DNA of 43,462 nt, taken from the NCBI GenBank assembly GCA_002427605.1, contig DIRT01000022.1, forward strand, positions 1 to 43,462, in the 5' to 3' direction. The position numbers and the translations under genes are program-made. Of this stretch, positions 25,140-33,610 are shown one piece after another (position 1 is the stretch's first letter; each line of letters starts with the position of its first letter). The notes under the pieces were generated by a model. It was given only the letters and a program-made list of their open reading frames with translations. It was not told the DNA's origin and searched no databases. Origin of the DNA: Bacteroidales bacterium UBA5429. Lineage in GTDB: Bacteria > Bacteroidota > Bacteroidia > Bacteroidales > WCHB1-69.

Positions 25140-26409
25140 GAACATTATTCGTTATCTTCAACAAGAAGATGAACTGTTAGTCACCCGATTGGGCAAATTC
25201 CAAAAGAAAGAGATCCCTTCCACTATTCAGGAGGGACAAATATTGCCACCGAAGGTGATTGTCGAGTTTGAGATGAATGAAGAGCAAACCGGCTTTCCTA
25301 TTGTAGATCATATCTCCAAATGGGAATTTATCCGCCTGTTGGACGCTGATGAAGCGGTCAACAATTGGGTTAGTGAGTTAAAAAAAGCGCTTCAGGAGAA
25401 CAAAGAGATCGAGTATGAGAACTTTGGGACTTTCAGACTGGATGAATCCAAGGTGATTCGATTTGAGTCGGCAGTGATTAAGGAGCTCAATGAGCATTTC
25501 TATGGCATGGAGCCCCTCAAATTGGAAGAGCAGGCAGTGGTTGAGAGAGAGGGGGTGGTTGTGTCCGAAGAGCCTGAGAGTGTGCTGCCCCCTGATATTT
25601 TAATTTCCAAAGAAGAAGAAAAAGAAGAAATTGAAGCGGAAATCCCTGAAGAAACCGCTACGGAACCGATCGTTGAGGAGGTTGAAAAGCCGATTATTGA
25701 GCCGGTAGAGGAAAAGGTAGAAGAAGTGGTGGAAGTAGTTGTAGAGGCTCCTGTCGAGGAAGCGGAAGAGATTGTGGAGAAGGTTGAGGAGGAGATCGAG
25801 GAAGAGTTTGAAGAGGATAAAATCGTGGATGACGAAGAGGAACTTATTGAGGATGAAGCATTTGAGCAGCCTCCGAAAAAGAGAAGGAAAAGGAGAGTGT
25901 TCTGGAATTTACTCTTTATTTTCATCATTTTAGGAACTCTGGCACTGTTGTTATTCCTTTTCAAGGATGAGATTCAACGTTATATTATCGAGCCCAGACA
26001 AGCTGCGAAAGAGGTGCAGATACCGACTACTGACCCCACGGAAGATCAAGACTTTTATACTGATTATCAAGATGTTGAAGAAGACTCAACTGAATTGGAT
26101 GAGCTGACTGAAACGGAGACAGATAGTGGAACGGAGACGGCTGTTCAACCTGAAACAAGTGTCGCGAAAACTCCCGGTAGTTATCCTGTGATTCGAAAAG
26201 AAAGCGGCAAGTTTTATGCTATTGCGGGTAGTTTGCTTAGTGAGCAGGATGCGATTAAACATATCAAAGATAAAAATCTGGATCGTTATAATCCTTCCAT
26301 TGTGCATGCTGATTCACGTTATCGTGTTTGTATTGGCATTTTCAACACGGAAGAAGAAGCGTTCCAATTTGCGAAAAAAATTAACTCCAGTTATTGGGTT
26401 TTAAAATAA
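25126..26409 (+). CDS. CCDC81-type HU domain / transmembrane / SPOR protein
   Basis: The protein is 427 residues long. The N-terminal about 125 residues match the paired HU-like (CCDC81-type) domains found in Bacteroidota envelope proteins (LVTRLGKFQKKEIPS, IEYENFGTFRLDESKVI). Then comes a Glu/Val-rich low-complexity stretch (about 145-250), a basic patch PPKKRRKRRVF, and one membrane helix (about 263-282). A periplasmic Thr/Glu linker and a C-terminal SPOR domain (about 345-427, KFYAIAGSLLSEQDA onward) complete it. SPOR domains bind denuded peptidoglycan at the septum, so the protein could link cytoplasmic DNA or protein to the division site. That role is inference. Start could be the ATG at 25126 or the next codon-adjacent ATG at 25129. 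Confidence 0.85.
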   Translation: MMVIRNIIRYLQQEDELLVTRLGKFQKKEIPSTIQEGQILPPKVIVEFEMNEEQTGFPIVDHISKWEFIRLLDADEAVNNWVSELKKALQENKEIEYENFGTFRLDESKVIRFESAVIKELNEHFYGMEPLKLEEQAVVEREGVVVSEEPESVLPPDILISKEEEKEEIEAEIPEETATEPIVEEVEKPIIEPVEEKVEEVVEVVVEAPVEEAEEIVEKVEEEIEEEFEEDKIVDDEEELIEDEAFEQPPKKRRKRRVFWNLLFIFIILGTLALLLFLFKDEIQRYIIEPRQAAKEVQIPTTDPTEDQDFYTDYQDVEEDSTELDELTETETDSGTETAVQPETSVAKTPGSYPVIRKESGKFYAIAGSLLSEQDAIKHIKDKNLDRYNPSIVHADSRYRVCIGIFNTEEEAFQFAKKINSSYWVLK

Positions 26410-26416
26410 TTCTACT

Positions 26417-27367
26417 ATGGATATATCTGTTGTTATACCGTTATTAAATGAGGAGGAATCGTTACCCGAATTGACCCAATGGATCGAAAAAGTGATGAAT
26501 GAGAATCAGTTCAGCTATGAGGTCATCTTTGTAGATGATGGTAGTAGCGATGGTTCCTGGAAGCTCATTGAAGAGTTACAAGAAAAAAATGAAGCGATCA
26601 AAGGGATCAAATTCAGGCGTAATTATGGTAAATCAGCAGCACTTAATGCAGGTTTTCAGAAAGCAGCCGGCGATGTAGTGATTACCATGGATGCGGACTT
26701 ACAAGATTCACCAGATGAGATTCCAGAATTGTATCGTATGATTGTTGAAGAGCAATACGACCTTGTATCAGGCTGGAAAAAAGTACGTTATGACTCCAAG
26801 TGGGCTAAAAATATACCCTCTAAGTTTTACAATTGGACCACTACTAAAATCAGCGGAATTAAACTGCATGACTTCAATTGTGGACTTAAAGCATACCGCA
26901 AAGAAGTGGTAAAATCGATAGAGGTTTACGGTGAAATGCACCGATATATTCCCGTTATTGCTAAATGGGCTGGGTTTCAGAAGATTGGAGAAAAGGTGGT
27001 ACAACACCAAAAACGGAAATATGGGGTTACCAAATTTGGCTGGAGCCGCTTTATTAATGGCTTCTTGGACCTTTTATCGATCACTTTCACTTCCAAATTC
27101 GGCAAGAAACCGATGCACTTCTTTGGGTTATGGGGTACTGTCTCCTTTATTTTCGGATTTGGAATTACGATTTATCTCATCATTGAGAAGTTTGTTCGTT
27201 TGTCACATGGAACAGCATACCGTCAAGTAACAGATCAACCTCTTTTTTATCTGGCGATATTAGCAATGATTTTAGGAACTCAACTATTCTTAGCCGGCTT
27301 TTTGGGAGATCTGATTACCCGAAATGCACCCGATCGTAATAACTATTTAATTGAGAAGGAGATTTGA
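26417..27367 (+). CDS. family 2 glycosyltransferase with C-terminal membrane helices
   Basis: This 316-residue protein has a GT-A domain (about 1-225) carrying VVIPLLNEEESLPEL, FVDDGSSDGSW and the metal-binding DADLQDSPDEI, as in dolichol/polyprenol-phosphate mannosyltransferases. Two membrane spans follow (about 235-260 and 275-300), as in the ArnC/GtrB type. It probably transfers a sugar to polyprenyl phosphate at the inner face of the membrane. It lies seven bases after the SPOR gene and two bases before a second glycosyltransferase, within one operon. Confidence 0.92.
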   Translation: MDISVVIPLLNEEESLPELTQWIEKVMNENQFSYEVIFVDDGSSDGSWKLIEELQEKNEAIKGIKFRRNYGKSAALNAGFQKAAGDVVITMDADLQDSPDEIPELYRMIVEEQYDLVSGWKKVRYDSKWAKNIPSKFYNWTTTKISGIKLHDFNCGLKAYRKEVVKSIEVYGEMHRYIPVIAKWAGFQKIGEKVVQHQKRKYGVTKFGWSRFINGFLDLLSITFTSKFGKKPMHFFGLWGTVSFIFGFGITIYLIIEKFVRLSHGTAYRQVTDQPLFYLAILAMILGTQLFLAGFLGDLITRNAPDRNNYLIEKEI

Positions 27368-27369
27368 TT

Positions 27370-28500
27370 ATGAAAATTACTATTTTAGGACCTGCACATC
27401 CACTTCGTGGAGGGATAGCTTCTTTTAATGAACGTTTGGCACTCCAATTCCAGAATGAAGGAAATGAAGTTGATGTGATCACTTTTAGCTTACAATATCC
27501 CTCTCTTTTCTTTCCCGGCAAAACACAATACTCCACCGCTCCCAAACCCGAGAACATAGAGATCAATGCGATTGTCAACAGTATCAATCCGTTCAATTGG
27601 TATAAAACAATTCGCAGAATCAATAAAAGTCAACCTGACATGTTGATTATCCGCTACTGGACACCCTTTTTAGCTCCTTGTTTAGGAACGATTGCCAAGG
27701 GAGTACAGAAGAAGGGAAAAACGAAAGTAGTCTGTTTGGTTGACAACTTAGTACCTCATGAGAAACACTTTTTCGACAACTCTCTCACCCGCTATTTTAT
27801 GCGTGGCATTGATGCTTATATGACGATGAGTCAGTCGGTTTTAAACGATGTACTCTCCATGAAACCCAATGCCAAAACGATGCTTACCCCCCACCCTATG
27901 TTTGACAACTTCGGAGATCCGGTTTCAAGGGAAGAAGGGTTGGAGCGTTTGGAATTGGATCCTCAATACCGTTATTTTCTCTATTTTGGACTCATTCGCG
28001 GGTACAAAGGGTTGGATAATCTGATAGATGCTTTTGCACATCCTGAATTAAGAAAATACCCCTTTAAGTTGATCATTGCGGGAGAATTTTATGATGATCC
28101 CAAACCCTACATGGATCAGATTGAGAAACATCAATTAGGGGAACAGATTGTACTCAGGACACAGTTTATTCCTAATGATCAGGTAGCGCACTATTTTTGT
28201 GCTGCTGACTTGATTGTATTACCTTATAAAGATGCCACTCAAAGTGGTGTTACCCAAATTGCATACCATTTTTCCAAACCGATGCTGGTGACGCATGTAG
28301 GTGGATTACCTGAGATTGTTCCTCATGGCGTTGCCGGATATGTTGTGCAGTCCAATGTGGAAGCAATTGCAGAAGCGATGATCGACTTCTGTGAGAACAA
28401 CAAGATCAACTATTTCGATGAAGGTATCGAGAAGGAAAAAGTACGCTTTCAATGGAGTACCATGACCGGTAAGTTCAGAGAACTATTTGAGACTACATAG
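27370..28500 (+). CDS. family 4-type glycosyltransferase
   Basis: This 376-residue GT-B enzyme has the N-terminal acceptor half starting ITILGPAHPLRGGIASFNE. The C-terminal nucleotide-sugar half shows YFLYFGLIRGYKGLDNLIDAF and LIVLPYKDATQSGVTQIAY, followed by HVGGLPEIVPHGVAGYVV. I use the ATG at 27370, two bases after the upstream stop, instead of an in-frame TTG at 27364. The sugar and acceptor are unknown. Its stop overlaps the 3' end of the convergent DUF4249 gene by eight bases. Confidence 0.92.
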   Translation: MKITILGPAHPLRGGIASFNERLALQFQNEGNEVDVITFSLQYPSLFFPGKTQYSTAPKPENIEINAIVNSINPFNWYKTIRRINKSQPDMLIIRYWTPFLAPCLGTIAKGVQKKGKTKVVCLVDNLVPHEKHFFDNSLTRYFMRGIDAYMTMSQSVLNDVLSMKPNAKTMLTPHPMFDNFGDPVSREEGLERLELDPQYRYFLYFGLIRGYKGLDNLIDAFAHPELRKYPFKLIIAGEFYDDPKPYMDQIEKHQLGEQIVLRTQFIPNDQVAHYFCAADLIVLPYKDATQSGVTQIAYHFSKPMLVTHVGGLPEIVPHGVAGYVVQSNVEAIAEAMIDFCENNKINYFDEGIEKEKVRFQWSTMTGKFRELFETT

Positions 28501-29542
28501 GATTATAATCTCTGAGGTATTTAAATCCTAAGTGTGATGTTTTAGAACCCACCACCAAAGAATCTTCGCTGGCATTGCTAATTTTGTATCCCCTTACAGC
28601 TTTACTTCTGGATGCAAAAATTCCCCAAGCTGTTGCATATACTGAATCGGCGGGAGCCACCATGTTAGTATATTGGAGTCGATCCTGAACAATGCCCGAG
28701 GTAGGTTTATTGACAAGGAGATAATTGTATAAACTTTGCGATCCACCCCAAACTTCAAAAGTAATCGGTGCATTTTTTCGAATATAGCGATCTACCATCG
28801 GATCTACTTTTAATTCCGAAGCGATTGCATCATAAATGGAGCTCGGATTATACTCTTGATTAATCTGATTGTGGTTTACATTATTCTCTGTCAAGAAAAC
28901 TCCATTGGTAATATCTCTTTTTACATACCCTTCCTTAACAACCAAACCGGTAACCTTTGAAACTTCAAAATAGTAAAAATATTGAAAAATTTCATATGCT
29001 TTTGCATTAGGAACGTGAGTAAATATAATATTTCCCTTTCTACCTATCAGATTCAATCCTACATTTTCCGGAATATGGGGTGCATTGATCACAATAGGAG
29101 CTAAAATAGGTGTCACAGCTACAATCTCACGACCGGTCTCACGGTGTACAATTTTCAACTTATAGATAGCTGTCGGATCCAGACGTTCGGTAGTATAGTA
29201 CAACAGCTGGGTTGGGTAACCAAAAACCCCTTCCGATCTGGGTACTGATGTTGTTGTATCCAGGGTAATTACCCTACCCGTACTTTCACCCCCTTTAGAT
29301 TCTGTTAAAGTTACTGAAATAGTATCAAAATAGTATAATTTAGTCCAATCCTGTACAACTTCTGAAGGATTTCCTTCTGTTTGTAGTCCCTTATAAATTT
29401 TCAAGTAATGAACTGAATCCTGAGCATCCAATATCCCATATACAAAAGTTACATCACGATAAGGTGCATTGAGTGAAAAATCCTGTTCACAGGAATAGAT
29501 AAAAAGTAACAACAAAATTGGAATCCAGATTTTCTTTATCAT
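28493..29542 (-). CDS. DUF4249-like lipoprotein
   Basis: The protein is 349 residues long. A lipoprotein signal ends in LLFIYSCEQDF (cysteine about 17), followed by an extracellular or periplasmic beta-rich domain. The N-terminal pattern VTFVYGILDAQDSVHYLKI and the overall size match DUF4249 proteins of Bacteroidota, which often accompany outer-membrane receptors. No catalytic motif is seen. It follows the outer-membrane barrel gene by 15 bases on the same strand, so the two probably form a surface pair. The function is unknown. Confidence 0.8.
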   Translation of the reverse strand: MIKKIWIPILLLLFIYSCEQDFSLNAPYRDVTFVYGILDAQDSVHYLKIYKGLQTEGNPSEVVQDWTKLYYFDTISVTLTESKGGESTGRVITLDTTTSVPRSEGVFGYPTQLLYYTTERLDPTAIYKLKIVHRETGREIVAVTPILAPIVINAPHIPENVGLNLIGRKGNIIFTHVPNAKAYEIFQYFYYFEVSKVTGLVVKEGYVKRDITNGVFLTENNVNHNQINQEYNPSSIYDAIASELKVDPMVDRYIRKNAPITFEVWGGSQSLYNYLLVNKPTSGIVQDRLQYTNMVAPADSVYATAWGIFASRSKAVRGYKISNASEDSLVVGSKTSHLGFKYLRDYNPM

Positions 29543-29557
29543 GATTGTATTATTTTT

Positions 29558-30334
29558 TTAATAGGATTGCAGATTTACCTCTCTTACCCATTTGGGTCCA
29601 CGACGCGTGCCATCCGAGTTCCATTTTTGGTTGAGATAATATCTGTCATTAAAGGTGTACATGATCCTAAACGAAAGCACCTGATGGTACATTTTCCGAG
29701 TGAATGGATCTGCATTAACCAGCGTATAGTAGGTACGTTCAGCACCAATCGGAACGATGGAGTATTGATATCTAAAAGTAAACTTCAGTCCTTTGTATAT
29801 AGGTACTCTAACATCCACCAAAAAATTCCAGTTATCGCGGTAAAACCGTCCGGAGCGAATGTCTGAGATGAGACGACGTCCAAACAAAGTCTCTTTCAAA
29901 TACACCAACCTTCCCCAGGAGACTCCAATTCCCAAGGCATAACCGGTAAAAGGGTCTTCATAGTGGAAAAGAAGTGGCACCTCCACATAATCTGTCCGTA
30001 GTTTATAATAGATCTTGTTGTTTTTGTACGGAAATGCAGGATCAAACAAGACGGTATCACCATAAGGGAAAGCATCTGCGCCGGATGAAGTATTACGTTG
30101 GTAGGCACCTTTTTGATTATAGAGCAATTCCACAGTAACAAAGATGCTTTGTTTGCGATTCAGAGGTAACATCACCAACCCGCCACCGTTAAATCCCACT
30201 TTTTTAAAACCATTAACCTCATCACCCTCCACTTGTGAAAGATTCATACCGGCTACCACACCTCCTATAAACTTCTGAGCTTTAAGGGGAAGCAATAATA
30301 CTGCAAAAAGGAATAGACAAAAGATTTTCTTCAT
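29558..30334 (-). CDS. outer-membrane beta-barrel protein (PorT-like)
   Basis: This 258-residue protein has a signal peptide (MKKIFCLFLFAVLLLPLKAQ). Alternating hydrophobic strands typical of an 8-10-strand barrel follow: FIGGVVAGMNLSQVEG at the start, then YVEVPLLFHYEDPFTGYALGIG, and LKFTFRYQYSIVPIGAERTYY. I take the ATG at 30334, since the upstream TTG coincides with the promoter -7 element at 30356-30363. It is first in a two-gene unit with the DUF4249 lipoprotein and divergent from the B12-controlled gene. Confidence 0.85.
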   Translation of the reverse strand: MKKIFCLFLFAVLLLPLKAQKFIGGVVAGMNLSQVEGDEVNGFKKVGFNGGGLVMLPLNRKQSIFVTVELLYNQKGAYQRNTSSGADAFPYGDTVLFDPAFPYKNNKIYYKLRTDYVEVPLLFHYEDPFTGYALGIGVSWGRLVYLKETLFGRRLISDIRSGRFYRDNWNFLVDVRVPIYKGLKFTFRYQYSIVPIGAERTYYTLVNADPFTRKMYHQVLSFRIMYTFNDRYYLNQKWNSDGTRRGPKWVREVNLQSY

Positions 30335-30355
30335 AATAGCCCTCAATTCAACCTG

Positions 30356-30363
30356 CAAAGATA
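30356..30363 (-). promoter_or_regulatory. -7 promoter element of the barrel/DUF4249 unit
   Basis: TATCTTTG on the minus strand, 21 bases before the ATG at 30334. It matches TAnnTTTG and decides the start codon of the barrel gene. Confidence 0.55.
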
Positions 30364-30434
30364 CAATTATTTTAAAAACAGAGGCTACTTTGGTGAATTT
30401 TATTTATTTATTCCCTTTTTACAGATATTTTATG

Positions 30435-30442
30435 TATTTTTG
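30435..30442 (+). promoter_or_regulatory. -7 promoter element of the cobalamin riboswitch transcript
   Basis: TATTTTTG matches TAnnTTTG. A start about seven bases downstream would begin the RNA exactly at the first pairing strand of the riboswitch (30449). Confidence 0.6.
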
Positions 30443-30448
30443 CCCTGT

Positions 30449-30591
30449 TTTTACAATGGAGGGAATCAGGTGTAAATCCTGAACAGTACCCGCTGCTGTA
30501 AGCCTCATAAGTTCTTTTAGATCCACGCCACTGTTATTGCGATAATGGGAAGGCCTAAAAGAGAGACAAGTCAGAAAACCTAATTGTAAAA
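30449..30591 (+). ncRNA. cobalamin (B12) riboswitch
   Basis: The closing P1 stem is a perfect 9-base pairing of TTTTACAAT (30449-30457) with ATTGTAAAA (30583-30591). Inside it are the class hallmarks in order: GGGAATCAGGTGTAAATCC, then ACCCGCTGCTGTAAGC, then the B12 box GCCACTG followed by GATAATGGGAAGGC, then GACAAGTCAGAAAACC. About 110 bases separate it from the downstream start codon. That stretch holds an imperfect AGCTTC/GAAGGCT hairpin (around 30600-30618) but no T-rich terminator directly after it, so control is more likely at translation. Adenosylcobalamin binding would repress the BtuG-like gene. Confidence 0.95.
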
Positions 30592-30701
30592 CGAGTCAAA
30601 AAGCTTCGGGATGAAGGCTGAGAACTTAAAGCAAAGCAATTTCTCTATCACCCCCTTTCTTTTTGAAATTAAAATAATTATTCATTAAAAACTTCAAAAA
30701 G

Positions 30702-31787
30702 ATGAAAAAACAATTTTCTCAAATCTCAAAAACCGTGAGAACCCTGTTGGGTTGGACGTTAGTATTAACTTTATTAGCAGCCTCTTGCGAAAAACCGGTC
30801 GATCCTATCGAAAAACCCCTGATAGGTGAAGAAGGAATCTTTATTCTTAATGAAGGAGGGTTTGGAGACAACAACGCCTCTATCTCCTTTTACAATTTTA
30901 AAACCAAACAGGTGACTGATAATCTGTTCCTTACAGCCAACCAACGAGGCTTGGGAGATGTCGGCAATGATCTCAAAATGTATGGAGGCAAACTTTACTG
31001 CGTAGTTAACAATTCAGAAGTATTGGAAGTGATTAATCCTAACACGATGAAGAGTATCAAGAGTCTCCCATTGACAGGTAAACAGCCTAGAATGCTCGCA
31101 TTCCATCAAAATAAAGCGTTTCTAACCTGTTATGATGGCACAGTTCTTCGAATTGATACCACAACATTAACGATTGATGGAACTCTCAATGCAGGGAATA
31201 ATCCTGATGGAATCACCTTGGTTAATAACCAACTTTATGTTGCCAATTCAGGAGGATATGATTATCCTGTAACCTCAAAATCTGTTTCAGTTATTGACCC
31301 GATTAGCTTTACCGAAATCAAAAAGATTGAGGTAGGAATTGGACCTCGTTTCATTTTAGGAGATGATCAAGGGGACCTTTATGTAGTTTGTACTGGAGAT
31401 TATGGTGATCATGGACCTGCTTTTTATCGTATTGCATCAGGTAGTGAAGAGGTGACTAACCTCAATCTTCCTGTCATCAATTTCACCATTCACAACCAAA
31501 CAGCATACTTATATCATTATGACTTCTATACCGGAGCAATGTGGATTAAGGTGTTTAATACCCACACTGAAAGTGTCATCAATGAAAACTTTATTGCTGA
31601 CGGCACTACAATTAAGGCTCCTTATGGCGTTAAGGTTGATCCAACAAATGGCGATGTTTATATTACTGATGCTATTGACTTTAAAACGACTGGTGACCTC
31701 TACTGTTTCTCTTCAACAGGTAACAAAAAATTTAAAGTTGGTGTGGGAGTTTGTCCAAGCGGTTCACTTGTTTTTAAAAGAAAATAA
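30702..31787 (+). CDS. BtuG-like cobalamin-binding beta-propeller lipoprotein
   Basis: This 361-residue lipoprotein has the lipobox LLAASCEKP (cysteine 29). The rest is a seven-bladed-propeller type sequence with repeated VANSGGY/NNQLYV-like blades (for example KLYCVVNNSEVLEVINPNTM, QLYVANSGGYDYPVTS, DVYITDAIDFK), matching DUF5074/YncE-like proteins. In Bacteroides the surface lipoprotein BtuG has this fold, captures B12 with very high affinity and hands it to BtuB. The riboswitch directly upstream is strong context for the same role here. No BtuB or other B12 transport gene is adjacent, so the symbol is withheld. Confidence 0.82.
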   Translation: MKKQFSQISKTVRTLLGWTLVLTLLAASCEKPVDPIEKPLIGEEGIFILNEGGFGDNNASISFYNFKTKQVTDNLFLTANQRGLGDVGNDLKMYGGKLYCVVNNSEVLEVINPNTMKSIKSLPLTGKQPRMLAFHQNKAFLTCYDGTVLRIDTTTLTIDGTLNAGNNPDGITLVNNQLYVANSGGYDYPVTSKSVSVIDPISFTEIKKIEVGIGPRFILGDDQGDLYVVCTGDYGDHGPAFYRIASGSEEVTNLNLPVINFTIHNQTAYLYHYDFYTGAMWIKVFNTHTESVINENFIADGTTIKAPYGVKVDPTNGDVYITDAIDFKTTGDLYCFSSTGNKKFKVGVGVCPSGSLVFKRK

Positions 31788-31793
31788 ATTAAA

Positions 31794-31825
31794 TTTGATT
31801 TTCTAAATTATTTACTCTATATTTG
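31794..31825 (+). promoter_or_regulatory. promoter of the NSS transporter gene (-33 and -7)
   Basis: TTTG at 31794-31797 and TATATTTG at 31818-31825 are 20 bases apart, matching both boxes of the Bacteroidota promoter. The start codon is 20 bases further on. The transporter can therefore be expressed apart from the B12-controlled gene, though read-through from it is not excluded: no terminator is visible between them. Confidence 0.65.
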
Positions 31826-31845
31826 CTTCTCCAAATTTATTCATT

Positions 31846-33465
31846 ATGACTGATCATTCTGAAGGTTGGGGAAGTAAGATAGGGTTAGTTTTAGCCATGG
31901 CAGGAAATGCCGTTGGCTTTGGTAATTTCCTGCGTTTTCCTATTCAAGCTATCCAAAATGGAGGCGGTGCTTTCATTATTCCATACTTAGTGTGCTTTGT
32001 GCTTTTGGGATTACCCTTGGTCTTCGTTGAGTGGACAATGGGACGCTGGGGTGGTCAGCGCGGACACCACTCTACCCCATTCGCTATGGAGAAGATGGGA
32101 AAGAAGAAAATCTGGCGATATCTAGGAGGATTTAGTTTCTTTACTACCATAGGAATTGCAAGTTACTACTGTTATTTGGAAAGTTGGACGATTACCTACC
32201 TCTACCACTCCATCATTGGTACTTTCCGTGGTATGTCTCAAAGTGAGATCACCCTCTTTTTCAATCATTACCACGATATGAGTAGCACTCATTCAGGAAT
32301 TCCTTATGAAAATGTGATTGCTTTTCTTTTTTGTTTGGCATTGAATGTGTGGATTTTAACTAGAGGATTAAAGGGAGGAATTGAGGTGGTTGCCAAGTAT
32401 GGTATTCCATTATTGATCATATTAGGAATCTTTTTAGCGATCCGCGGAGTGATGATCCAACCCGGTGAGGTGGGTGCCGTAGCTTACGGTTATGAGGGAC
32501 TCAATTTTCTGTGGACCCCACAGTATGACTCACTGCTGAATCCTAAGGTGTGGCTTGCGGCGGCAGGACAGATCTTCTTTACGCTGTCGGTAGGATTAGG
32601 AACGGTTCAATGTTACGCTTCCTACGTTAGAAGTAACGAAGATATCGCTCTAAAAGCGGTTTCTACCAGTTTTGTAAATGAGTCTGTGGAAATTGTGTTG
32701 GGAGGAACTATCCTCATTTCCATCGCTGTTGGTTTTTTTGGCATTGATGCAGTCAGAGATTTGGTTGCCAACGAAGGTGGTTTTGGAATCGCGTTCCAAA
32801 CCATGCCATTCCTTTTCCAAAAATTTGGAACTGTAGCCGGAACATTCACCAGTGTAGCCTTCTTTGGACTCCTTTTTATTGCCGGAATCACCTCTTCATT
32901 GGCAATGGGCAGTCCGCTGGTTAGCTTTTTACAAGATGAATTTCAGTTCAAAAAAAGAAATGCCTCCCTCATAGTAGGTGCAGCCATCCTGATATTTGGA
33001 TTACCCACCGTACTTTTCTTCAAAGAGGGGGTATTTGACGAATACGATTATTGGGCAGGAACTGTAGGCATCTTTTTCTTTGCCACTCTCCAGACCATTC
33101 TTTTCTCATGGGTTTATGGTGCAGACAGGGGGTGGAAAGAATTCAATCGCGCTGCGGAAATCAAATTACCCAACATCTTTAAGTATATCATCAAATATAT
33201 CACTCCGGTCATGTTGATTACCATCTTTATTGCTGCTTTCATACAGCCTGCGGGTGGAGATTGGAGTGTGATCTGGAAGGGAGGTTGGGAACTGGATGGA
33301 TCGAGTGTTTTGGGTAGAATGTTAGGCAAAGGTAGTCGCGAAACAGGAATATACACTACCTTAGCGCGTTACTTCCTATTGGGACTGCTCACCTTGAGCA
33401 TTCTCGCCATCTATATCGCTTCCCGTAGAAAAGAAAAGAGTAAAAACTTAAAAACCAGAAAATGA
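31846..33465 (+). CDS. NSS-family sodium-dependent transporter (MetP-like)
   Basis: This inner-membrane symporter has 539 residues and about 12 spans. The neurotransmitter:sodium symporter signature is at the N-terminus: GWGSKIGLVLAMAGNAVGFG and NFLRFPIQAIQNGGGAFIIPY form TM1-TM2 and contain the sodium and substrate site. TM6-8 include FFTLSVGLGTVQCYASYV and FVNESVEIVLGGT. The coding end overlaps the start of a 31-residue membrane peptide by four bases. That arrangement matches MetP with its MetS small subunit, known from Corynebacterium as a methionine/alanine importer. The substrate here is inferred from that pairing only. Confidence 0.9.
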   Translation: MTDHSEGWGSKIGLVLAMAGNAVGFGNFLRFPIQAIQNGGGAFIIPYLVCFVLLGLPLVFVEWTMGRWGGQRGHHSTPFAMEKMGKKKIWRYLGGFSFFTTIGIASYYCYLESWTITYLYHSIIGTFRGMSQSEITLFFNHYHDMSSTHSGIPYENVIAFLFCLALNVWILTRGLKGGIEVVAKYGIPLLIILGIFLAIRGVMIQPGEVGAVAYGYEGLNFLWTPQYDSLLNPKVWLAAAGQIFFTLSVGLGTVQCYASYVRSNEDIALKAVSTSFVNESVEIVLGGTILISIAVGFFGIDAVRDLVANEGGFGIAFQTMPFLFQKFGTVAGTFTSVAFFGLLFIAGITSSLAMGSPLVSFLQDEFQFKKRNASLIVGAAILIFGLPTVLFFKEGVFDEYDYWAGTVGIFFFATLQTILFSWVYGADRGWKEFNRAAEIKLPNIFKYIIKYITPVMLITIFIAAFIQPAGGDWSVIWKGGWELDGSSVLGRMLGKGSRETGIYTTLARYFLLGLLTLSILAIYIASRRKEKSKNLKTRK

Positions 33466-33557
33466 ATACATCAGCCTTAATTATCATGCTTACTGTTTGG
33501 AGTCTGGTTACCATACTGACTATCTATTTCATTGCCAAACTGTTAAAAAAGAAATAA
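33462..33557 (+). CDS. MetS-like NSS transporter small subunit (31 residues)
   Basis: This very short gene encodes one membrane helix (residues about 4-25, SALIIMLTVWSLVTILTIYF) followed by a basic tail (AKLLKKK). Its ATG overlaps the TGA of the transporter gene (ATGA), so it is translationally coupled. Length, single helix and position match the MetS small-subunit family, which is required for activity of MetP-type transporters. It is easily missed by gene callers because of its size. Confidence 0.8.
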   Translation: MNTSALIIMLTVWSLVTILTIYFIAKLLKKK

Positions 33558-33610
33558 AATGAACTCATATTATCTCACATCACTCATCCAACTCACAAAA
33601 CTCCAATACT

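Noticed and set aside
25500..25964. 154-residue serine-rich open frame on the minus strand
   Set aside because: It is the antisense of the Glu/Val-rich stretch of the SPOR protein; GAA and GAG codons read backward give Ser/Phe codons.
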